Source: Candidatus Magnetominusculus xianensis (GTDB lineage Bacteria; Nitrospirota; Thermodesulfovibrionia; Thermodesulfovibrionales; Magnetobacteriaceae). Taken from it: a DNA stretch of 57,470 bases. Below, piece by piece: positions 42,746-52,381 of this stretch. A model generated the notes under the pieces. That model did no database searches and was not told the DNA's origin. It saw only the letters and a list, made by a program, of their open reading frames with translations. The DNA lies in NCBI GenBank assembly GCA_001541255.1, contig LNQR01000117.1, positions 1 through 57,470 on the forward strand, given 5' to 3'. Position numbers and translations under genes: made by a program. Each line of letters starts with the position of its first letter. Position 1 is the first letter of the stretch.

Positions 42746-45250
42746 GTGCTTGCGGCTTATCTTTCAGGTTATGAACTTGATAAAGACATCTTTTCTGCGA
42801 AAGAAGATGTCTATTACAATAGACGATCAATAAGAAATTTGAAAAAGTATCCATTGCCTAATAGTGATGAATTTATCAAAGAGTATAAATGTAAACTCAA
42901 AACAAATAAAAGACTTGCTTTTTTATATACAAAATATAAAGACAGTCTAAAAGGAGGAAGACATTTAACTTTAAAAGAGGATAAAGAGTTGTTTAACCGC
43001 TATTTTACTAAACATAGTTATAGCTCACAGGAGTCAATTAACGCAGGGCGTAATGAAGTGCGTGCAATGTTGACGTACATATTGGGTATAAAGAGCTATG
43101 TTCAGGATAACCATAAATATATACATGAGCAAATTAAGAAGGAAAAATACTTTAGTAAGTGCAAAACAAATGATTTTCTGGAATATTGTGAGCGATTATG
43201 CATTAAGTATTTAGAACGTCCAAATGAATTGTCTAAAGAAGATTTGAATAACGTTCCACATCTTGGTCGTCTCATACAGTTAGTAGTATTAGCCTTAAAA
43301 CCTGAAACACGCATGTTTTATGAAAAATATTGGGAATTCATGAATGCATCAAGTCCAACGTCCGAGTCAAATACACCTTACGAACAAAGCACATGGAAAG
43401 AAGACCAGTTAAAAAGTGATCTTGAAGAAACCCATAAACTCGATGTGAATACTGATAAGTTCACCGAACTTGCTGGCGTTTTTTATGGCTTCACAGACAT
43501 AGATGACGATATTGACTATCTTAAGAAGCAAAAAATAAAACCCAGCGCCTCAGTTATCAACAAACAGGAAAAAGCAAGATTTATTTACTTATTAAACGAA
43601 TATAAAAAAGGCATCCAATTAGACGATGATGAAGACAGAGAGTTGTTTAACTTATATACAATGTATTTTAGTCATCGCTCTCCCAAGTCTATAAACGAGG
43701 AACGCGATAGAATACGGGCAATACTTATATTAACACACAGAATGGATGATTGCGATGAATATAAGATAAAATGGGCAATGCCTGGAGAAAAAAGAGTTGT
43801 CAATAATTGTAAAAATGATTTAATGCATTTGTGTGAAAACTTGTTGAATAACCCCAAAAAAGTGACTTACTATGGCTATATAGCATTTAAAGTCTATTTC
43901 AACCTTATCGCATACGTGGTGCGTACAATCCCTCAATATAGAAAATGTTGGAAAGAATATATAAAAACAGAGGGCGTACACAAAAGATTTATCGTACATC
44001 TTGACAGTATAGATAATATCATCTCGAGAAGCCGTGAGAACGATTTAAATATAGAGAGTGCTGCTGTGCTTATCGAAGATTATCTGGACCCATATGAGGA
44101 TTTAAATGAATACATAGGTTATATGAAATACAAGATAAGTGCAGACATGGAATTTATAAAATTCTATAAAGAACAGCACCAGGTGCAGCCATATAACGAC
44201 GATTATTTAAATAAGCTTAACTCTGCGATCACAGAAAAGAGGAGGTTTCGGTTTTTACTGAAGACATACATAAAGAGTAAAGAAAAAGGGATACCCTTAA
44301 GCAAACTGCACGACAAGGAACTATTCCGGCTGTTCATTGCATATAAGGGACAGTCAAGCACAACGAAATTGACAATAAATGAAAATCGTGACAGATTTCG
44401 CGCATGGTTGACGTTATTGTCGGATATCAGGGATAGCAGTGATAAACTGACATGGAGATCAAGACGCGAAAAAGAAAGTGTAAGCCATTTCCTTGATATT
44501 TTTAAGGTACTATGTACCTCTTACTTAGAACAGCCAAGCAAGCATACTCATCATCTATCCTTTCTATACAAATACCTTGTCATAGTTATCACAAAGTTTG
44601 CCCAAACGAGACAGCCGTTAGATAAGCATTGGATAAAATATAGATTATCATTAGACGAAATTCATGACAGACATCACAGAAGCAAAGATAACGTAATCAC
44701 TATGAGCCCAGAGCATGACGTAAAGACTGATAGATTTACCGAGCTTGCAGAATATTTCTATGGATTTGACAAACAGGAAGACGCACTGAAATATTTTACA
44801 TACCTTTTAAAAAAGGATGAGGCATTACAAGCTTATTATAAAGAAAATCCTGACAAACAAAATCCTGAATACAGCCTCAGTGATCTTATATTCACTCTAA
44901 GAGACAATAAACCGCTGGTATCGTTAATGACCAAATACCTGAAGGGCAAACGATTAACCCTCAGAGAAAACCGAAGGCTGTATAGATTATACATAGAGTA
45001 CCGCGCCATCACGTCCCCGATAGAGATAAACAGGGAACGTGAAAGTAACCGAAAGCTATTGACATTAATATCTTCTATGAGAAAAAACGTCAGATATGCG
45101 GCCTGTGATAGATGTGATTTAGATAAATTAGAGTACCTGTGCATTAAACTTCTGGAGCGGCCAAAAGAAGTAACCTCCTCAGAGTACTCTGAATTCGCAG
45201 GACTTCGCGATAGTGTACTTGCATTGAAGCCGAAAACTAATCAAAAGTAA
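42746..45250 (+). CDS. Four-repeat, AT-rich protein of unknown function
   Basis: 834 residues from a GTG. It consists of four diverged repeats of about 200 residues, each opening with (E)H.V.TD.FT.LA...YG (residues about 1, 226, 430 weakly, 655), then a Lys-rich helix, L...Y.KG..L....D.ELF..Y, S..SIN..R...RA.LTL and a closing helical pair ending LALKP. Mostly helical, highly charged, no export signal. The first repeat really begins upstream, at about 42694 (TISREHNVNTDRFT), where no start codon exists in this frame back to the stop at 42638-42640. Either a -1 shift from the preceding gene, an unusual start, or a mutation must be assumed. Confidence 0.75.
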   Translation: MLAAYLSGYELDKDIFSAKEDVYYNRRSIRNLKKYPLPNSDEFIKEYKCKLKTNKRLAFLYTKYKDSLKGGRHLTLKEDKELFNRYFTKHSYSSQESINAGRNEVRAMLTYILGIKSYVQDNHKYIHEQIKKEKYFSKCKTNDFLEYCERLCIKYLERPNELSKEDLNNVPHLGRLIQLVVLALKPETRMFYEKYWEFMNASSPTSESNTPYEQSTWKEDQLKSDLEETHKLDVNTDKFTELAGVFYGFTDIDDDIDYLKKQKIKPSASVINKQEKARFIYLLNEYKKGIQLDDDEDRELFNLYTMYFSHRSPKSINEERDRIRAILILTHRMDDCDEYKIKWAMPGEKRVVNNCKNDLMHLCENLLNNPKKVTYYGYIAFKVYFNLIAYVVRTIPQYRKCWKEYIKTEGVHKRFIVHLDSIDNIISRSRENDLNIESAAVLIEDYLDPYEDLNEYIGYMKYKISADMEFIKFYKEQHQVQPYNDDYLNKLNSAITEKRRFRFLLKTYIKSKEKGIPLSKLHDKELFRLFIAYKGQSSTTKLTINENRDRFRAWLTLLSDIRDSSDKLTWRSRREKESVSHFLDIFKVLCTSYLEQPSKHTHHLSFLYKYLVIVITKFAQTRQPLDKHWIKYRLSLDEIHDRHHRSKDNVITMSPEHDVKTDRFTELAEYFYGFDKQEDALKYFTYLLKKDEALQAYYKENPDKQNPEYSLSDLIFTLRDNKPLVSLMTKYLKGKRLTLRENRRLYRLYIEYRAITSPIEINRERESNRKLLTLISSMRKNVRYAACDRCDLDKLEYLCIKLLERPKEVTSSEYSEFAGLRDSVLALKPKTNQK

Positions 45251-45303
45251 CATAGACACATTTACATTTAATGCAGTAAGCGGGGCGAGAGTTGGCAGAA
45301 TTA

Positions 45304-46233
45304 TCAGAGTTTCTTTATTGTGGTCAATGACGACAACTTTTTGACGCCGTCTTTGTCAATAAAACCTGCCCCATAGGACAGCGCATTTTGTGTCCCAGCA
45401 GCTATTGCCTCAACCAGTGTCTCTTCAAACGGCATATCGCGTTCAATCCCACGGGCAAGGGCAGCGCTTACGCAGTCCCCAGAGCCAAGTGTACTGACTG
45501 CCTCAACTCGCGGTGGCTGCACGCTCCATATCTCACTGCCGCGCAGCGCCAGCGCCTGATGCCCTCCATCAGTTATTATCACGCGGTCAATGCCCAATCC
45601 CGACAGTGTTTTCATCTCTTCTATTATCTTTGGTCGGCTGTTCAGCGGTTTCCCGGCGAGGCGCTGCAGTTCGTGCTTGTTTATTTTTAACACGTCGGGG
45701 ATGGCCTTAATCCCGGCAGTCAAAAAGTCACCGCTTGCGTCAAGTATTGCCACAGCGCCTTTTTCATGGGCAGATTCTATAAGCTCAAAAAATATCTCAT
45801 TGTCTATTCCCAGGGCGGCGCTTCCTGATATGACTACAATGTCCTGTTTTCCTATTGCAAGGCCGTACATTGACTTGAAACTCTGCTGCTCCTGCTGCGT
45901 TACTGAGGGGCCGTTTTCATTGATTACCGTCTCCGTTTTTTTCACAGAATCTATCAGCGACAGGCAGGTTCTGGACTCCCCGGCAATAGGCGTATAGTGA
46001 AATACAATCCCTTCGTTTTTGAGCAGTGAGATAATCCCTACACCTGTTGCCCCGCCAAGCAGAGTCAGTGCCAACGAATCGCCCTCAAGTCTTTTTACCG
46101 CCCTTGAGACGTTTATTCCCTTGCCACCGGCGGTGATTTTTAAAATATCTGACCTGACGACCGAGTTCAGCTTCAGGCCGTCTGCCTGCAGTGTCTTGTC
46201 CTGTGAGGGATTAAGCGTTATAGTGATAATCAT
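45304..46233 (-). CDS. PfkB-family sugar-phosphate kinase (1-phosphofructokinase/LacC type)
   Basis: 309 residues. N-terminal TLNPSQDKT and GGKGINVSRA are the substrate-binding motifs of FruK/LacC/PfkB proteins; the C-terminal STLGSGDCVSAALARG carries the catalytic Asp (GSGDC). It phosphorylates fructose-1-phosphate, tagatose-6-phosphate or fructose-6-phosphate; the exact one cannot be told from sequence and no PTS gene is nearby. GGAGG lies before the ATG. Confidence 0.9.
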   Translation of the reverse strand: MIITITLNPSQDKTLQADGLKLNSVVRSDILKITAGGKGINVSRAVKRLEGDSLALTLLGGATGVGIISLLKNEGIVFHYTPIAGESRTCLSLIDSVKKTETVINENGPSVTQQEQQSFKSMYGLAIGKQDIVVISGSAALGIDNEIFFELIESAHEKGAVAILDASGDFLTAGIKAIPDVLKINKHELQRLAGKPLNSRPKIIEEMKTLSGLGIDRVIITDGGHQALALRGSEIWSVQPPRVEAVSTLGSGDCVSAALARGIERDMPFEETLVEAIAAGTQNALSYGAGFIDKDGVKKLSSLTTIKKL

Positions 46234-46257
46234 TCTGCCCCGCCTCCTGTGGCAATT

Positions 46258-46410
46258 TTACACCAGGCATTTTGATTTTTTACACAAGTTATAGATATAC
46301 AAGACAACTTTTATCCTCTCGTTGAGTGGGTGTGAGAAATAGAGGTCCTCTGTTTCCAGGCATACAACCATTGCTTCTTTCAAAATCTTCTGGTGTAATT
46401 GCTTTAACAT
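46258..46410 (-). CDS. Small protein upstream of the PfkB kinase gene
   Basis: 50 residues, ATG preceded by AGGAGG at correct spacing, ending 24 bases before the kinase start on the same strand. It has an amphipathic helical N-terminus (LKQLHQKILKEA) and three Cys. No family recognised; the shared site strength and spacing suggest a real operon partner. Confidence 0.5.
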   Translation of the reverse strand: MLKQLHQKILKEAMVVCLETEDLYFSHPLNERIKVVLYIYNLCKKSKCLV

Positions 46411-46566
46411 AGCAGCCTCCTGCACGGGTGCATTTGATTCATATACTTCATATATTTAGTATTGCAACAATCATGCCGTACAATCTTCCTCATCACATCT
46501 ATATATCGGCTGTTTACCTCAAAATGTTTATTTGTCCTCAAAAGAGGAAAAATGTTATAGTCGCTT

Positions 46567-47280
46567 ATGAAAAAGGCCGTTATAATTCAGGCACGGATGT
46601 CGTCGTCGAGGTTTCCGGCAAAGATGATGAGCGTTTTGGCAGGCGTGCCGCTTGTCCGGTTTGTATATGAGCGGTGTCTGAACTCTAAAGAGGCCGACAT
46701 TGTTGCCGTTGCCACATCAAATGACCCGTCTGACGACAAACTCTATGAATACTGCCGTGCTGAGGGCATACCCGTGTTTCGCGGCAGCCTTGATAATGTG
46801 CTTGAGAGATATGTCCGGGCTGCTGAGTTCTATGGAGCTGATGTCGTCTGTCGTGTCTGTGGCGATTCCCCGTTTGCTGACCCCGCACTGTCAGACAATA
46901 TGTTTAATATCCTTGATGCCGAGGGTGTTGATTATGCCGCCCCGGTCAGTGGTACCTACATTGCAGGGCTGGATTCAGAGGTAATCAGGGTCAGCACCCT
47001 TAATATGGCACTAAGGCACGCCGCAGACAGCTATGAACTTGAACACGTTACCCCGTATATAAAAAAAAACGCCGGTATTTTCAAGATAAAACTCATAGAT
47101 GTAAATCTGAGGCCAAACGAACTCAGCGGCCTTGTCCTCACTGTGGACTATCCAGGGGACCTTGATATCTGCAGCAGGATTGCGGCCCTTTTAGGACAGG
47201 GTTACAATTTTACATCACATGATATATTCGACGCATTGTTGTATAATAAAGCAATTCTAAAAATGAACCGCGGACTATGA
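46567..47280 (+). CDS. SpsF-type nucleotidyltransferase (CMP-sugar synthetase-like)
   Basis: 237 residues with the cytidylyltransferase start IIQARMSSSRFPAK and the core RVCGDSPFADP and GLDSEVI, typical of SpsF/NeuA-like enzymes that activate surface sugars with CTP. First gene of a five-gene cassette; the next starts after one base. Sugar unknown. Confidence 0.85.
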   Translation: MKKAVIIQARMSSSRFPAKMMSVLAGVPLVRFVYERCLNSKEADIVAVATSNDPSDDKLYEYCRAEGIPVFRGSLDNVLERYVRAAEFYGADVVCRVCGDSPFADPALSDNMFNILDAEGVDYAAPVSGTYIAGLDSEVIRVSTLNMALRHAADSYELEHVTPYIKKNAGIFKIKLIDVNLRPNELSGLVLTVDYPGDLDICSRIAALLGQGYNFTSHDIFDALLYNKAILKMNRGL

Positions 47281-47281
47281 C

Positions 47282-48133
47282 ATGAACCTGATTTTTCCTA
47301 AGCGGCTTGAGATAGAGCTGGTAAGCAGTTGCAATCTGCGCTGTGTGTACTGCCCGCGCCGTCATTTGTCAGACCTCAGCGGCTTTATGGCGCTTGATTT
47401 ATTTAAAAAAATCATTGAAGAGGCAAGGCACTACCCCGATACTATCATCGTCCTGCACAGAAGGGGTGAGAGTCTGCTTCACCGCAACTTTACAGAGATT
47501 TTAAATATCATTGCCGGTAAGTTTAAAGAGGTACAGATTGCCACCAACTCAACCCTCCTGACTGAAGAGAAATTCGAGGCCATAACCAGGGCCGTCACAT
47601 TTATCTCATTCAGCCTTGACGCCCCGGCTGCATATGACAACACGCGTGTACCGGCAAAGTACGAAGACGTGGAACAGAAGATTTTAAAATTTCTTGACTT
47701 CAACAAGGGCAGGGTAAAGACACAGGCATCAATGGTCAGGACCCAGCATACCCCTGAGGACAATGTAGTCGTATTTAAGGAAATATGGAAGGACAGGGTT
47801 GACCGTGTCCGGGTCTACGAGGAACACTCAAAGGACGGCGTCTTTGGGGCTATTCAAAACCCCAGGGGGCAGCGCAAACCCTGCGTAATGCCCACATATG
47901 AAATGCTTATCTATGACGACGGCAATGTCGGCAGATGTAACCATGACTGGAACGGCAACCCGCTTGGTGATATTAAGACACACTCGATTAAGGAAGTTTG
48001 GACAAATGCGGCCTATGAAGCCCTCAGAACTCAGCACGAGCGGCTTGAGCTGACAGACCCGGTGTGCAAAAACTGTGACTCGTGGTATCCTGAGATGGGA
48101 AATCAGGGCACAGGGGAGGTCATCGAAAAGTGA
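47282..48133 (+). CDS. Radical SAM/SPASM-type enzyme
   Basis: 283 residues. CNLRCVYC (C17, C21, C24) binds the radical SAM 4Fe-4S cluster; C-terminal Cys residues in GRCNHDWNG and VCKNCDSWYP form a SPASM-like auxiliary site. Such enzymes occur in surface-polysaccharide loci and act on sugars or peptides; the substrate here is unknown. Its stop overlaps the GTG of the next gene. Confidence 0.85.
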   Translation: MNLIFPKRLEIELVSSCNLRCVYCPRRHLSDLSGFMALDLFKKIIEEARHYPDTIIVLHRRGESLLHRNFTEILNIIAGKFKEVQIATNSTLLTEEKFEAITRAVTFISFSLDAPAAYDNTRVPAKYEDVEQKILKFLDFNKGRVKTQASMVRTQHTPEDNVVVFKEIWKDRVDRVRVYEEHSKDGVFGAIQNPRGQRKPCVMPTYEMLIYDDGNVGRCNHDWNGNPLGDIKTHSIKEVWTNAAYEALRTQHERLELTDPVCKNCDSWYPEMGNQGTGEVIEK

Positions 48134-49266
48134 TAAGGGAGGATTTTTTACCGCTTGCGCGGCCAGTTGTTGGCCCTGATGAGATAGCGGCAGTAACAGA
48201 GGTGCTGAAGTCCGGGATGTGGACAACGGGGCCGAAGGTTGCGGAATTTGAGAGGGAGTTCTCAGCCTATCTTAACGCTGAGGGCGGTGTACATACGGTT
48301 GCCCTTAACTCATGCACCTCCGGGTTGTACCTGTCGCTGCTTGCCCTGGGAATAGGTGCTGGGGATGAGGTTATTGTCCCAACATGGACGTTTGCCGCTA
48401 CAGCGCATGTCGTAGAGTGGGCTGGGGCGAAGCCGGTACTCTGTGACATCGAGGAAGACTCACTAAATATAGATGTGCAAAAGGCAGAAAGATTAATAAC
48501 AGAAAATACAAAGGCCATCATTCCGGTTCATATTGCCGGTTACCCATGTGACATGGACGCTGTGGCAAGCCTTGCCGAACAATATGACATATTCGTCATC
48601 GAGGACGCCGCCCACGCCGTCGGCACAAAATATTTTGGACAGAAAATTGGGAATTTATCAGATATTACGACATTTAGTTTTTACGCGACAAAGAACCTTG
48701 CTATGGGCGAGGGCGGCCTCGCAGCCTCTAAAGACGAACGGCTGATAGAGAAAATAAGAAAACTCAGCTACTTTGGTATCAACAAGGAGGCCTTTAAGCG
48801 GTATGAAAAGCGCGGCACATGGTTTTATGATATTGAAGCTTTAGGCTATAAGTGCAACCTTGACTCCATGCATGCCGCAGTCGGTCTCGTTCAACTGAGA
48901 AAACTTGACGCAATGAATGAAAGAAGAAGGGCAATTGCCGCTGCCTATAAAAAAGGCCTTAGCCGCCGTCTGACATTTACAAAGGACTCCGACGAACACT
49001 TTCATACATATCACCTGTTTCCCGTACTCATCCCCTCATCTATGGACAGAGACACGCTGATAACCGGACTCAGGGACAGAAACATCGGCACAAGCGTACA
49101 CTTCAGACCACTCCACCTGCACAGCCACTACCGCTTGGCAGCAGAGAAATTCCCTGTGGCAGAGAGGCTGTTCCCCAGGGTTTTATCCCTCCCGATGTTC
49201 TCCTCGATGACAGACGAAGACATTGACTACGTCATAACAAATATAAACGAACTTGTGGGGAGCTGA
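48130..49266 (+). CDS. DegT/DnrJ/EryC1/StrS-family aminotransferase
   Basis: 378 residues, PLP-dependent sugar aminotransferase. The Schiff-base Lys is K188 in SFYATKNLAMGEGG; the substrate loop LNSCTSGLYLSL and EDAAHAVG (158-165) match the family. It transaminates a nucleotide-linked keto-sugar. GTG start coupled by a GTGA junction to the radical SAM gene. Confidence 0.93.
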   Translation: MIREDFLPLARPVVGPDEIAAVTEVLKSGMWTTGPKVAEFEREFSAYLNAEGGVHTVALNSCTSGLYLSLLALGIGAGDEVIVPTWTFAATAHVVEWAGAKPVLCDIEEDSLNIDVQKAERLITENTKAIIPVHIAGYPCDMDAVASLAEQYDIFVIEDAAHAVGTKYFGQKIGNLSDITTFSFYATKNLAMGEGGLAASKDERLIEKIRKLSYFGINKEAFKRYEKRGTWFYDIEALGYKCNLDSMHAAVGLVQLRKLDAMNERRRAIAAAYKKGLSRRLTFTKDSDEHFHTYHLFPVLIPSSMDRDTLITGLRDRNIGTSVHFRPLHLHSHYRLAAEKFPVAERLFPRVLSLPMFSSMTDEDIDYVITNINELVGS

Positions 49267-49270
49267 TACT

Positions 49271-50566
49271 ATGGATAAGTTTAAAGCGTCTTTGCTTGAC
49301 ACTAAACTAATATCGGTCTGGGGCATAGGCTACTTAGGCTATACGAAGACCGTCAAGTTGCAGTCGAAGGGATTTAATGTTAATGTCTACGATGTTACAC
49401 AATCGGGATTAGAGGGGGGATTTATTCCCAGCAGCGAACAAATCTACTCGTGGTCATTAAACGCCCATGTCCCAGCAATAGACAGTTCAAAGGCCCATAT
49501 AGTGTCCATAGACACCATGTTTGACTCAAACGTGCATTTCCTTGCATTCCCGCCTGTGGACAGATATGGAAAGAGTACGCTAAAGGAGCTCTCAACAATT
49601 TTTAGCGAACATAAGGAAAGGCTGGACAATGCGCTGATTATATTCCAGTCTGCCGGAGTGCCCGGCATGATAGACAGGCAATTCACCGATGTGCTGTCAA
49701 CGCACAAGGTCAACTGTAGTTTCGCAGCGGCATTTCGGGATGATTGGACGGTCGAGGAATATTTTATAAACGATAAGACACGGGTAATAGCCGCAAAAAA
49801 TGAGAAATCCCTGCACAAGGCAAGGCTGATTTACGATATACTTGGGGTTAAATACAAGACTCTTTCAACAATCAAAGAGGCGGAGGTCTATGAAAATGCC
49901 AAAAACACCCTTCAGTACGCCGCCGACGTATTTACAAACCAGTTGGCCATTGCCTACCCAGATGTAAACATAAGGGAAATGGCCGGATATCTCATGGACG
50001 GCGTGAAGCTCAATGAAGCACATCTTGGCATAGGGGCAGGGGGATATAAGATGTTTTCGTCGGTCAAAAATATCCTTGATGGCAGCCCTAATCCACACAT
50101 GCTGTCACTGATACAGGAAGTGCATAACAACAATCTGAGCATGATACTATACGCTGCTGAGTCGATAGTCAACAAGGGCTGTAAGTCTGCAACTATACTA
50201 GGTCTGACCACCAGAGGCAATCAGAAGAACATAGAGCTTTCACCGTCGGTAATACTTGCTGAATATCTGAACAGACTTGGCGTTGAGGTCTATGTTGATG
50301 ATCCATTTTATAATGAAACAGCCCTGCTCAACATGTTTCCATTTTGCCGGAGTACTGATATACTAAAGGATGGACTGAAGAGCGACGCTCTTTTTGTTAT
50401 GACAGACCATAATAAGTTTAAGTACATCTCACAGGCAGATATACGGCGCTGCGGTATATTTAATGCCTCAGTGGTAATTGACAATGTCCCCTTGTTCAAG
50501 GAGTTTGAGTTTTCCCATTCCACAATATATCATGCCGTTGGAGACGGCAGGCCGGGTTTGATATAA
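49271..50566 (+). CDS. UDP-glucose/GDP-mannose dehydrogenase-like protein lacking the catalytic Cys
   Basis: 431 residues from the ATG at 49271 with GGGGAG upstream. The Rossmann motif VWGIGYLG (16-23), the AE....N helix and the C-terminal UDP-binding domain are visible. In the family the catalytic Cys lies in G.GGxCFPKD; here the matching segment is GIGAGGYKM (253-261) with no Cys, and the Lys of AE.vK..N is Glu. A two-step oxidation to a uronic acid therefore seems impossible; an altered reaction, such as a one-step oxidation, is inferred. Confidence 0.8.
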   Translation: MDKFKASLLDTKLISVWGIGYLGYTKTVKLQSKGFNVNVYDVTQSGLEGGFIPSSEQIYSWSLNAHVPAIDSSKAHIVSIDTMFDSNVHFLAFPPVDRYGKSTLKELSTIFSEHKERLDNALIIFQSAGVPGMIDRQFTDVLSTHKVNCSFAAAFRDDWTVEEYFINDKTRVIAAKNEKSLHKARLIYDILGVKYKTLSTIKEAEVYENAKNTLQYAADVFTNQLAIAYPDVNIREMAGYLMDGVKLNEAHLGIGAGGYKMFSSVKNILDGSPNPHMLSLIQEVHNNNLSMILYAAESIVNKGCKSATILGLTTRGNQKNIELSPSVILAEYLNRLGVEVYVDDPFYNETALLNMFPFCRSTDILKDGLKSDALFVMTDHNKFKYISQADIRRCGIFNASVVIDNVPLFKEFEFSHSTIYHAVGDGRPGLI

Positions 50567-50567
50567 A

Positions 50568-52232
50568 ATGTGCGGCATTGCTGGCTTCATCTCCGAAAAC
50601 AGAGACTATGACGCAGAGAAGATAGTCGCCTCCATGCTTGGCGTGATGAGCTACAGGGGGCCTGACCAATATGATGTAAAGTCATGGGGAAGTGCGGCGC
50701 TTGGCATGGTGCGCCTTAGTATCATAGGGAGACAACACCATGAAATCCCCTACGAAGACGAGGGGGGCAGATACGCTGCCGTTTATAACGGCGAAATATA
50801 TAACCATGACACGATAAGGAGCGCACTGCTCACAAAGTATGCATTTAAGACAGACTCGGACGCCGAGACCGCCCTCTATAACTATATAGATAAGGGCGTG
50901 AGGTCTTTTGATGACTACAACGGCATGTATGCGTTTGTCATTTACGACTCACAGGAAAAATCCTTTTGCATAGTGCGTGACAAGACAGGTGAAAAGCCCA
51001 TGTACTACACCTGTGGGAAGGACTTCTTTGCCTTTGCAAGCGAGATGAAATCTCTGCTTAAGGTGCTGCCAGCCAGGTTTAATTCCTCTGCGATTTCATA
51101 TAATGCCTATGAGTTTACCGTAGGCAGTGAGACGCTGTTTAAGGACATCCTGAGTCTTGAGCCGGGGGAATACATAAAGGCAGACGCCCGGGGCTTTACA
51201 AAACACGAGTACTGGAAGCTGTGGAATAATATAATAGAGGTCCCTGACGATAAGAAGAAAATTCTCAAATATCTCCATGAACTAGTCGAGGACGCGATTT
51301 ATCTGAGGACAAAGAACTGTGTCCATCAGTTTGGCTGTTTCATAAGCGGGGGGCTGGACAGCGCCATAGCTGCATGTATTGCCAAGCCCGACTATCTCTA
51401 TACTGTCCACTATGACTATGACGACTTTGATGAGCTGGACTATGCACGGCTTGTTGCCGCCAAACTAAAAAAGGAGCTTGTTGTTATCACGCCCTCTAAA
51501 GAAGATTTCCTCCGCACGAAAGAGACTATAGCATTTCACCTGGATACGCCATGCACATGGACTAGTTTTTCACTGTGGATGCTGCTTGAGCGTGCGTGTA
51601 AGGACATAAAGGTAGTGATGACCGGTGACGGGGCAGATGAGGTATTTGCCGGTTATTACAGGTACCTGCTGCTCTACCACGACGAGCAGATAAAGCAGGT
51701 TGAGGCGTTAAATATGTACTCATACCTGATAAACAAGTACTATGGCTCTGCGGCAGAGAGATATGCAAAACTCGTAAACCGGTGCGAAAACCAGTTCGAC
51801 AAGGCCGTAAACACCTATCTTAGAGAAAGCATCGGCTATTATTTCGACAAGGTAAACGGCGATATAGTACATGCGATGGGGCTGAATGATTTTTATTCTA
51901 CGATGCAGGTACTCCTGCAGATGTCTGACCGCCTTTCAATGGCCATGAGCATAGAGAATCGTTCGCCTTTTCTGGATTATCGGCTGGTACAATACGGCTT
52001 TTCCATGCCGTCGAAGTATAAAATTAAGGGTGGGGTAACAAAGTGGGCGCTCAAGGAGATAGCAAAAAAGATTGTGCCAAAAGAGATAATCCTGCGTACT
52101 GACAAGCGTGGGTTTTCTGCTCCGGTCAATAAGTGGTTTGAGTGGGACAAGACCGGCAAATATGACAGAACGGCATATAAAAACATGGTCTACGGAGATT
52201 GGAAAAAAATATTCAAAGTTAAAAATGCCTGA
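50568..52232 (+). CDS. asnB: Asparagine synthase (glutamine-hydrolysing) family
   Basis: 554 residues: N-terminal Ntn glutaminase with Cys2 (MCGIAGF), YNGEIYNH and RGPDQYD, then the PP-loop synthetase domain with FISGGLDSAI and GDGADEVFAGYYRY. In sugar loci such proteins often amidate a uronic acid or amino-sugar acid and do not make free asparagine. It follows the dehydrogenase-like gene by one base. Confidence 0.9.
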   Translation: MCGIAGFISENRDYDAEKIVASMLGVMSYRGPDQYDVKSWGSAALGMVRLSIIGRQHHEIPYEDEGGRYAAVYNGEIYNHDTIRSALLTKYAFKTDSDAETALYNYIDKGVRSFDDYNGMYAFVIYDSQEKSFCIVRDKTGEKPMYYTCGKDFFAFASEMKSLLKVLPARFNSSAISYNAYEFTVGSETLFKDILSLEPGEYIKADARGFTKHEYWKLWNNIIEVPDDKKKILKYLHELVEDAIYLRTKNCVHQFGCFISGGLDSAIAACIAKPDYLYTVHYDYDDFDELDYARLVAAKLKKELVVITPSKEDFLRTKETIAFHLDTPCTWTSFSLWMLLERACKDIKVVMTGDGADEVFAGYYRYLLLYHDEQIKQVEALNMYSYLINKYYGSAAERYAKLVNRCENQFDKAVNTYLRESIGYYFDKVNGDIVHAMGLNDFYSTMQVLLQMSDRLSMAMSIENRSPFLDYRLVQYGFSMPSKYKIKGGVTKWALKEIAKKIVPKEIILRTDKRGFSAPVNKWFEWDKTGKYDRTAYKNMVYGDWKKIFKVKNA

Positions 52233-52381
52233 CACAGATTTTTATCTCTACCATCGCCAACCTCCTGACTCAGAACTTCAATCTACGGGTGCATTAACTA
52301 TCTGATTGTGGTAAAATAAATCATACTGCATTTGGAGGTGGGGAGCTGTATATTGCAGACAACTGGGAATAATGAGGGGTT

